DNA of 64,000 nucleotides from Enoplolaimus lenunculus (Eukaryota; Nematoda; Enoplea; Enoplida; Thoracostomopsidae): contig JASANG010001857.1 of the NCBI GenBank assembly GCA_030248215.1, positions 1 through 64,000 of the forward strand, given 5' to 3'. Made by a program: the position numbers and the translations under genes. Under the pieces are notes generated by a model. It was given only the letters and a program-made list of their open reading frames with translations. It made no database searches and had not been told where the DNA came from. This document shows, piece by piece, positions 57,478-64,000 of this stretch (the stretch's first letter is position 1; each line of letters begins with the position of its first letter).

Positions 57478-59515
57478 AGATTTATTATACATGTGCTATA
57501 CCCGCCCTACTGAAATCTTGGTTGCGCGTGTGGTATAAAAAACGGCCAAAAGATGGGCGCAGCCAGGATTTCAATTTGGGAAAATATTCCCTCATAAAGA
57601 AAATTTCTTAACCACCAAAATCTAGGTTCTTTCAAAACCTGTTATATAACTAAATCTTCTTGTCTCTTTAACAAATTTCCTAAGGCGATAAATCCGTTTT
57701 AGCAATCTGATCTTTTGACCTGACCTCCTTGTCTTCATAACCATGGTATTCAATGGATCCTATGTCAAAAATAATTTTTTTGCTTCACTTATAAACTTTC
57801 GCGCACCCTCTAGTCACAATTTCAGCTTGCGGAGCCATGTCTGGCACTTCAGTTAACGTTCAACATTATTTCCATTTTCAAATTTTCAAACACAAACATT
57901 AATTCAAGTCATAATATCTCACGAATCCAGAGTCCTACATAGCAGCGGAAACTCCCAAACTTCTCACTTCGTCAGCAACAGTGATAATAAAATGTACATC
58001 CAGGTGTACGAAAGTAAATATGAGCAGAGTTATATAGACACACCTGGAGTTGAAAATTTAATTAGCGAGTATGGTAACTTGACGCAGTCACGCGTAATAT
58101 ATGGTATCTCAATGCCTATATTGGTACTATATTGGTGAAAACTCGCGTTGAAAAACAAACAAAACTTGCGTGCATGAGAAACAAAAATGATAAAATAGAA
58201 TCGGTTGACGTATTTGTACTGGAGCAACGTGGCTTATGCCCCAATAATTGTACTCTCAACTATTTTTTTTAAATTTCAAGCCAAAAGAATCATTGCTGCA
58301 AAATATGTGAAGTTTTTTTACTGTGTTGAGTGGCATATATCAGAAGCATTACAAAATTTCTAATACGAGTTAAAGCAAATAGATTTTATCGGTATAGATC
58401 CATTACAACGTACACGGCATATATATTTCATGAGCTTATTAAGCACGTAGGTTTTTTGCCAGAATTACGCGTTTAAAAATAGTCAACCGTTTAAACCAAC
58501 GGTGTACCAAGGTGGGATGGGGTTATAACATTTTCTTAGCAATTCCTTGCATTAAAGTAGGTAGAAGAAGTAATATGTTTGAATTTTAGCCTAAAATGGT
58601 TGCAATATGTTACAATACTGTTTAAAAATTAGCAGGAACAATGTTCAGATTACGTATAGTGGGCATTCTTGTTTTTAGATTTTGGGCAAAACAATGCACG
58701 ACCACTAAAACAGAATACACTGCTGAATTAATCAATACGAATTTTGGACATTGTTAACTAATGCGCCGTTCACAATATACAATTTCACTCTGCCGCAAAA
58801 TATGTCATAAGGTACGAAGTTTTATGCGTGACAAATTTAAAACTGTCATTCTTGAATACCTCAGGATATCACTAGCAAACCAGCTCTTACTTAGGGTATA
58901 GTCTGCATTACTTAACAATTGCGCTGCAGCTGATAGTTAAAATTATCCCGTATCTACCCAATCTGCCAAGAAATACACTGAAAGCATGAGAGTCTGTGGT
59001 TGTGTTTTCGCATTTAAATCTCAAAAGCAGAAAAAGCCGTTTAAATATTTAAAAGGTGGTTTTGAACGTCTGTGAGACAAGCAATAGGTCCAGCCGCTTG
59101 TTTTCAGCAGGAATTTTACCGACACACCGGAACCTGTCGTACCAATGTGGTGTGTGTGAATTCCGGTTTGAAGACAAATTTGCATAACTGACGTAAGGAC
59201 AAGGAGTAGCTGACAACAGATGCGAATATGTTATTGTTGATGACGCAAATACCCTCAAGATTGCAACCGGTCTGCCGTTGCAATTTTTGCAAAAATTATA
59301 AAGGCCTGAAAAAATTGTATAAAATATGTGTCGCAAAATGCAGTTAGAGAAACAGCGAAAATCCTATAGTCCCTCAGAGAATAGCGTAAAAGAACTGAAA
59401 ATTGTTGAGAGATATAACTGGGCACCAAGCAATTGCAATCTGCTGAACGCAGCACATCACGGACTGACTCAAGAAGAATTAGGCTTGCGCTCTTGTCATC
59501 TAAAAGTAAATGTTA
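57478..59515. other. non-coding, nothing recognised
   Basis: Short frames near 59049-59530 on both strands overlap each other, and neither has splice or family support. Confidence 0.3.
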
Positions 59516-59635
59516 CACTGCAAAAATGGTGAGTCACATTGAGTCGCTCCGAAATAGGCTCAACAGGACTACACAAACTGAGTCAAAGCAGCCTATTTCG
59601 CAGGAAGTTATTTTGACTTACCATTTTTTGCAGTG
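59516..59635. mobile_element. TA-target hairpin MITE, family C (copy C2)
   Basis: 120 bp between TA (514-515 and 636-637 of the 59-kb block). Ends CACTGCAAAAATGGTGAGTC and, reversed, CACTGCAAAAAATGGTAAGT. The centre AAATAGGCTCAACAGGACTA matches C1. This is a shortened version of C1. Confidence 0.85.
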
Positions 59636-59637
59636 TA

Positions 59638-60389
59638 TATGCGGCGTTTGGTTGTGCGCAGCGCCGCGTCTTTGATGAAAATTAATTGAAAATTAATTTG
59701 CTCAGCAACCTTAGTTTGTTGCCGACTTTGATTCTTCAGGAGCTAACAATATGTTTTCTTTTACTAGGAAACTATTAATTATTGCACGTGTACAATTCAA
59801 ATTCAACAAAATCACATTTCAAACTTCAAACTATCGAAGTATTTTCTACGTTTCTTGATCTACCACTACTTAACGCTACCTCAGAAACTCTATAACGCTT
59901 GGATAACATTATATCATTTTGAGCCGTACTGAGTGAAAAAAACTAACAAAAAAATTTTCATAAAACACGCTCTAACATCTGCCATACGTGTGACTGCGAT
60001 CAGCTGAAACACAAATTAAACCTAAGCGTTTAACATCAGGCTAACCGTACCAAAACAAACGCGAATTTAACCTGAACAATAGACAGTAAACGGCGTAAGT
60101 AACCTGATGGATTTTGCGACAGAGATTATTATAAAAGCCAAAGCGACGAGTGATGAGAACGATTCAAGTTGTCACAGCGAAATTAATTATACAAAACTTT
60201 GACTTGAAACGAAATTGAAAAAAAGACAACCGACAAGTATTTTATTACTTCCATCATTAGTTTATATTGAATTACAAAAACAAATTAAACACAAATATGC
60301 CGTCAAAGTAGGTACATATTTCGAATATCAAACAGTTTTTCTTACCTTCTTTTGTAATGAAATAAGAAACGAATGACGACAGCAGCGTG
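59638..60389. other. non-coding, nothing recognised
   Basis: AT-rich, no supported feature. Confidence 0.3.
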
Positions 60390-60587
60390 GGCCCATGTAT
60401 ATAACAGCGCCGGAACAGTAGCATAAGCATATTCCTAAACCTAAGCCTAAGCCTAAGCTTAAGCATAAGGATGAGCCTATTCCTTAGCCTAAGCCTAAGT
60501 CTAAGCAAAAAAAGTAAGTCAAAAGCTTAAACTGACTGTATTACAGCACCGCCGGAAAACGATCCGGCCCTGTTCAATACATGGGCC
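60390..60587 (+). mobile_element. MITE, family B (copy B2)
   Basis: 198 bp with 8-bp flanks GCAGCGTG and GCAGTGTG (seven of eight agree). Ends GGCCCATGTATATAACAG and, reversed, GGCCCATGTATTGAACAG. The core has the most CCTAAG units of the small copies (CCTAAGCCTAAGCCTAAGC, then AGCCTAAGCCTAAG after a GAGCCTATTCC joint). The long minus-strand Leu/Arg frame across it comes from the repeat. Confidence 0.9.
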
Positions 60588-61484
60588 GCAGTGTGAAGGT
60601 CGGTTTGTATCAAAACGAGCCACATCCCCTGACAGAGAACAAGTAGTAAATTTTAGTTTGGCTAAGAGCTGAGCTTAACTATTTGCCTAAGTTCAGATTG
60701 AACGCTTGAACCTAACTTTTAACTAAAAGAATATGGCGGTCAATATGTGATGGCAATATATATAAATTTAGATGCTGTCCAAGCAAAAAAATTGTGCTCG
60801 AAGCTGTGTCACAGTCCCTGCAAAAATATATTCTACAGGAGCGTTTATGTTTGTACACAGGCATCTGTCCAGTCCGGCCTTTTCTCGTTGAAAAGTTACA
60901 TGAGCCATCTAAGTGTGATAAATTTTGTAGCAATTCCTATTTTTTGGTCAAGTTTTGGCGAATGAACTTTACGTCAAGAAAAATGGATAATTTGTGGCTA
61001 ATTTGCATTTGATTGCAGTCGTACTGCCCGTTTGTGTTAAAATTTCTCAGCTATTTAATATCTTTTCAAAAATTTATAAATTTAATATTGTGAAATTGAC
61101 TAAAAAATCTTAGAGCTAGGAATTAGCAAGTTGTTCCTGAACCGGAGGTTAAGCAAAAATATGGTTTAACCAGTGCTGAAACTTGTCAATTTTAACATGG
61201 ACATTCGGTTGTGGAAGTACTATAAATACTGCGTGTGTAGCATTCTAGGCATATAGTGTTAAACATTTTCAATAAAATACCTTAAAACCTAAATCATTAA
61301 ACATAGAACGCCAAAAATACGTAATTTGAGCATAGTTTCAGCTAAACTTTACGTATATTTTACAGCACAGTGTTTTCAAGAAACATAGTTAGCGATCGCA
61401 AATATTGCAATCATTTTGACCAGTATTTGTCTACTGTACTCAGTTTGAATCCATTTCATTTAGCGTAACACAATTAATGCCATC
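60588..61484. other. non-coding, nothing recognised
   Basis: AT-rich, no supported feature. Confidence 0.3.
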
Positions 61485-61486
61485 GC

Positions 61487-61576
61487 GCGCCCGTAGCCAT
61501 AAAGGGGACCAGGGAATGTTCAGCCCCTCTGGAAAAATTTCGGCCCTTCCAAAAAAATATCAACCTTGTTTGCAAA
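61487..61576 (+). mobile_element. hAT-like MITE, family A (copy A5), truncated
   Basis: Starts CGCGCCCGTAGCCATAAAGG and follows the family through TATCAACCTTGTTTGCAA, then stops where copy A6 begins. The right half of A5 is not found beyond A6. Confidence 0.65.
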
Positions 61577-61584
61577 TGCAATTG

Positions 61585-61745
61585 CGGGCCCGTGGCCATA
61601 GGGCGACCAAGGAATGCTCACCCCCTGGAACAATTTTGGCCCTACTAGAAAAATTTAAACCTCGCTTCCAAGTTATCGAAACCCTTTTCTGCCACTCCTG
61701 AAAAATTTTTAGCCCCCCGAGCAAAGTAAGCTGGCTGCGGGCCGG
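61585..61745 (+). mobile_element. hAT-like MITE, family A (copy A6)
   Basis: 161 bp. Flanks TGCAATTG and TGCAATTA agree at seven of eight positions. Ends CGGGCCCGTGGCC and, reversed, CCGGCCCGCAGCCAGC. It lies immediately after the truncated copy A5. Confidence 0.75.
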
Positions 61746-61753
61746 TGCAATTA

Positions 61754-62357
61754 GAATTACTGTGTTAACTAATGCATCGAACACGGTAGTAAAAATGCTG
61801 CTAAACACGAATTAACTTAAATGTGCATTCTTTGCAACATGAAAACCCACACCGTATAGCTATATTTGAAACATGCCAACAACCAGATGAAACCAATTAA
61901 ACGCAACTTATGCCTGTTGTTTCTAAATGAGTAGAAACTTTGTTTTTTTCAAAACATACCTAATAGCATACGCTACAACTTTTGCCTATATTCAATTAGC
62001 GATATAATTGATGAGGTTGTCAGCAACGTTTTGACACCGATGAGCTCGTATTGTACCGTTTAGTAAACGCAATTTATAATTCGGCGAAAGGTAGTGTGTC
62101 TTGACACCCTTCTATTTATGCTAATGCAAATGTGTGGCTTGTTGGTTATAGTAGATACCGTATTTTCCGTTGGAACATTTACACTATACATTTCACGGCA
62201 TAATAAACTGCTAAATTGAGAAACTTCAGTGGAAAACGTTTCCATTAATACTGCTGTAATTGTGATATAATAGTTGAAGAATATGGCGATGGAGAGGCTA
62301 CAATACTATTTTGAAAAATAGATGTATTCGATACAACAACTTGTATGTAAAGGTACC
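61754..62357. other. non-coding, nothing recognised
   Basis: AT-rich, no supported feature. Confidence 0.3.
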
Positions 62358-62365
62358 GAAATATT

Positions 62366-62509
62366 GGCCAATGTATAGAGCAGGGGCCGAACCGTAGTAT
62401 AAGCATATTTCTAAGCCTAAGCCTAAGCAAAAAAGTTAGTCTAATACCTTAAGTTTACTCTATTCCAGTTAAACGGATTAACGCTCCGCCTGCGATCTGT
62501 ACATATGTG
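62366..62509 (+). mobile_element. MITE, family B (copy B3)
   Basis: 144 bp with perfect 8-bp TSDs GAAATATT (62358-62365, 62510-62517). The left end is GGCCAATGTATAGAGCAGG and the right end is worn (CTGTACATATGTG). Core AAGCCTAAGCCTAAGCAAA. Confidence 0.85.
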
Positions 62510-63104
62510 GAAATATTTCACAAACACGTTATAAACGCTGTAAAATTTTGAAACAAAAACTGTGTTCTCACACTGAAAAATCACTGCGATCTTGCGTTGC
62601 TAAAAATATCTTAAGGTCAAGCATTAAGTTTACATTTATAAAAACAACACTTGTACGTCCAAACAAAATACTAAAAGTCACACGATTCTTTTTGACTTAA
62701 GTCGACGCGGTGTGTTTTGAAATTTAGTTAAGCACTCATTTGAGAACGAAATCAGCATTAATACTGGGCTATTCTTAATTCGGAAACTATAAATCACATT
62801 TAAAACCAAAACAAGCTAAGTAGTGAAATTATGATTTATAGAACTTTGTCAGGGTCGGCGTAATAAAGTTTTAAGGGTCATATCCGTCCCACAGGTAACA
62901 CCATACGTAAGACCAAAATTAATGATTACAAACAGATCAAAATGACCCTTAGATGAAAAGTATCAGTTTTATTATTAATATGTTTTGATGGGAAACCAAA
63001 AATATTTAAAGACTAATATATGTCCGAAAATTTAATGTGATAGCAGAATAATACAAGCAAACTCAGTCAGCTTCAACTGTGATCTGGCTACCACTGTGCT
63101 AATC
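62510..63104. other. non-coding, nothing recognised
   Basis: AT-rich, no supported feature. Confidence 0.3.
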
Positions 63105-63472
63105 GAGGGCTACCTCAGGCACCGGCTTCGTCAGAAAATCGACCTCTGGCTCCAGCTCTGGTAGAAATTCTGCCACTGTTTCCGGCAATGTCGGTAGTAA
63201 AATTTTTTATAAGTTTACAAAATTTTTTGTTTTGTGAGTTTCGTGTTAACTTTTGGTACAATTTCGAAGAAAATTGCAGAGATTTGAAAAAAAACGCGTA
63301 AATCAAACCGTTTAGCAACACCTGAAAGATATTTGACAAACTTGCTAATTAAATATCATTTTAACAACCTAATTTCGCCTCACTTCCGGATTAACATCTG
63401 CCTTCGGCTGCGGCATATGTTGTTGACCTCCAGTTCCGGTTCAGGTATTTTTTGCCTCCGGTTGCACACTGC
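63105..63472 (-). mobile_element. hAT-like MITE, family H (copy H2)
   Basis: The right end, reversed, is CAGTGTGCAACCGGAGGC, close to the family end CAGGGTGCAACCGGAGGC. The left end CGAGGGCTACCTCAGGC is worn. Both sides carry CTCCGGCT-type words, and the AT-rich middle matches the middle of H1 in inverse orientation (AATTTCGAAGAAAATT). Confidence 0.55.
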
Positions 63473-64000
63473 TGGCTGCACACCAAGTGGTCAAACCATG
63501 TTCTTGATTTTATCGTGACATTTGTGGACTTTTTCCTTTGTTCATTAACATTTAAAATCACAAATTAATCAAAATTTGTGTCGGTCAAAAACGGAACCAA
63601 AATGGATTTGTTCCAAAATCTAAATTTTGATACCAGCATTAAAACCAACCTCAATGAAGCTGTAAACCGTCAAATATTTATAAAATAATGAACGAATTAG
63701 CCAATAAATAGAGAAAAACTTCAGAAATTTATTCGCAAGTTGAAAGTACTACATAGCTAAAGATTTAAGACTTAAAATTTTGAAATATTCAAATACCATA
63801 TATAATATTGGACTTTGTTTAACGATTCGGACAACCATGAAATTGGTTTACGATGAGGTCACAAAACATTACAAGTCAATGCTCATTTGTCAGCTGGTTA
63901 ACCAACCAGAAAACAGCAGACTCGTTGTCGTGACATTTAAACAGGGTTATGGGGCAGGCGATGTAGCGGGGCCACCTACTAACATCCCCTGTCAAAAAAG
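63473..64000. other. non-coding, nothing recognised
   Basis: AT-rich right edge of the window with no supported feature. Confidence 0.3.

Noticed and set aside
59049-59532. Overlapping short frames on both strands near 59.3 kb
   Set aside because: Neither has a recognisable domain, splice partner or composition change. A donor-like GTAAAT on the plus strand is not enough.
60272-60508. Leu/Arg-rich minus-strand frame (RLRLRLRN)
   Set aside because: It is the translation of the CCTAAG repeats of copy B2. Similar frames appear at 62.3 kb for the same reason.

Overview
The window is nuclear DNA from an animal, probably an invertebrate. It is AT-rich and gene-poor. Its genes have spliceosomal introns with ordinary GT-AG sites and encode animal-type proteins: a Hedgehog-type Hint protein, a GPI-anchored Ly6/uPAR protein, TMEM41B and DPH7. 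I cannot place the organism further. A tunicate or similar invertebrate would fit, but nothing here proves it. I saw no virus-like, LTR or LINE element.

Genes. All convincing genes lie on the minus strand, and I rebuilt their exons by hand from frame and splice-site agreement. From left to right they are: (1) a first coding exon of an unrecognised proline-rich protein at 5302-5746; (2) a long internal exon of another unrecognised Pro/Thr/Ala-rich protein at 15626-16160, with a possible start exon at 17255-17281; (3) DPH7, the WD40 diphthine methyltransferase, four exons, 30192-32525; (4) an intronless TMEM41B, 36232-36966; (5) a small two-exon coiled-coil protein, 39196-39831; (6) a secreted protein ending in a Hedgehog-type self-splicing Hint domain but with no Hedge signalling domain, four exons, 43511-48383; (7) a GPI-anchored Ly6/uPAR protein, three exons, 51558-53484.

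Between and inside the genes the DNA is crowded with short non-autonomous DNA transposons (MITEs). At least a dozen families can be separated by their terminal inverted repeats (TIRs) and target-site duplications (TSDs). One family begins GGCCCATG and has perfect 8-bp TSDs at several copies; its interior is TTAGGC-permuted repeats in small copies and a 1.4-kb array of an 8-bp unit in the largest. A second hAT-like family begins CAGGCCCGTAGCC. Other families have TA or TTAA target sites. One piggyBac-like MITE sits inside another MITE, and the second MITE's other copy preserves the empty site. A broken IS630/Tc1/mariner-type transposon with intact TIRs lies at 24216-25513. tRNA-derived SINE-like repeats occur at 27.7 and 40.4 kb, a 0.93-kb foldback element at 28.0 kb, and a 41-bp minisatellite inside DPH7 intron 1.

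The genes show no operon-like organisation or shared pathway. The most biologically interesting gene is the Hint protein. The most striking non-genic theme is transposon ends coupled to private tandem repeats (22.4, 31.9, 42.9, 47.7, 57.3 and 60.4 kb).
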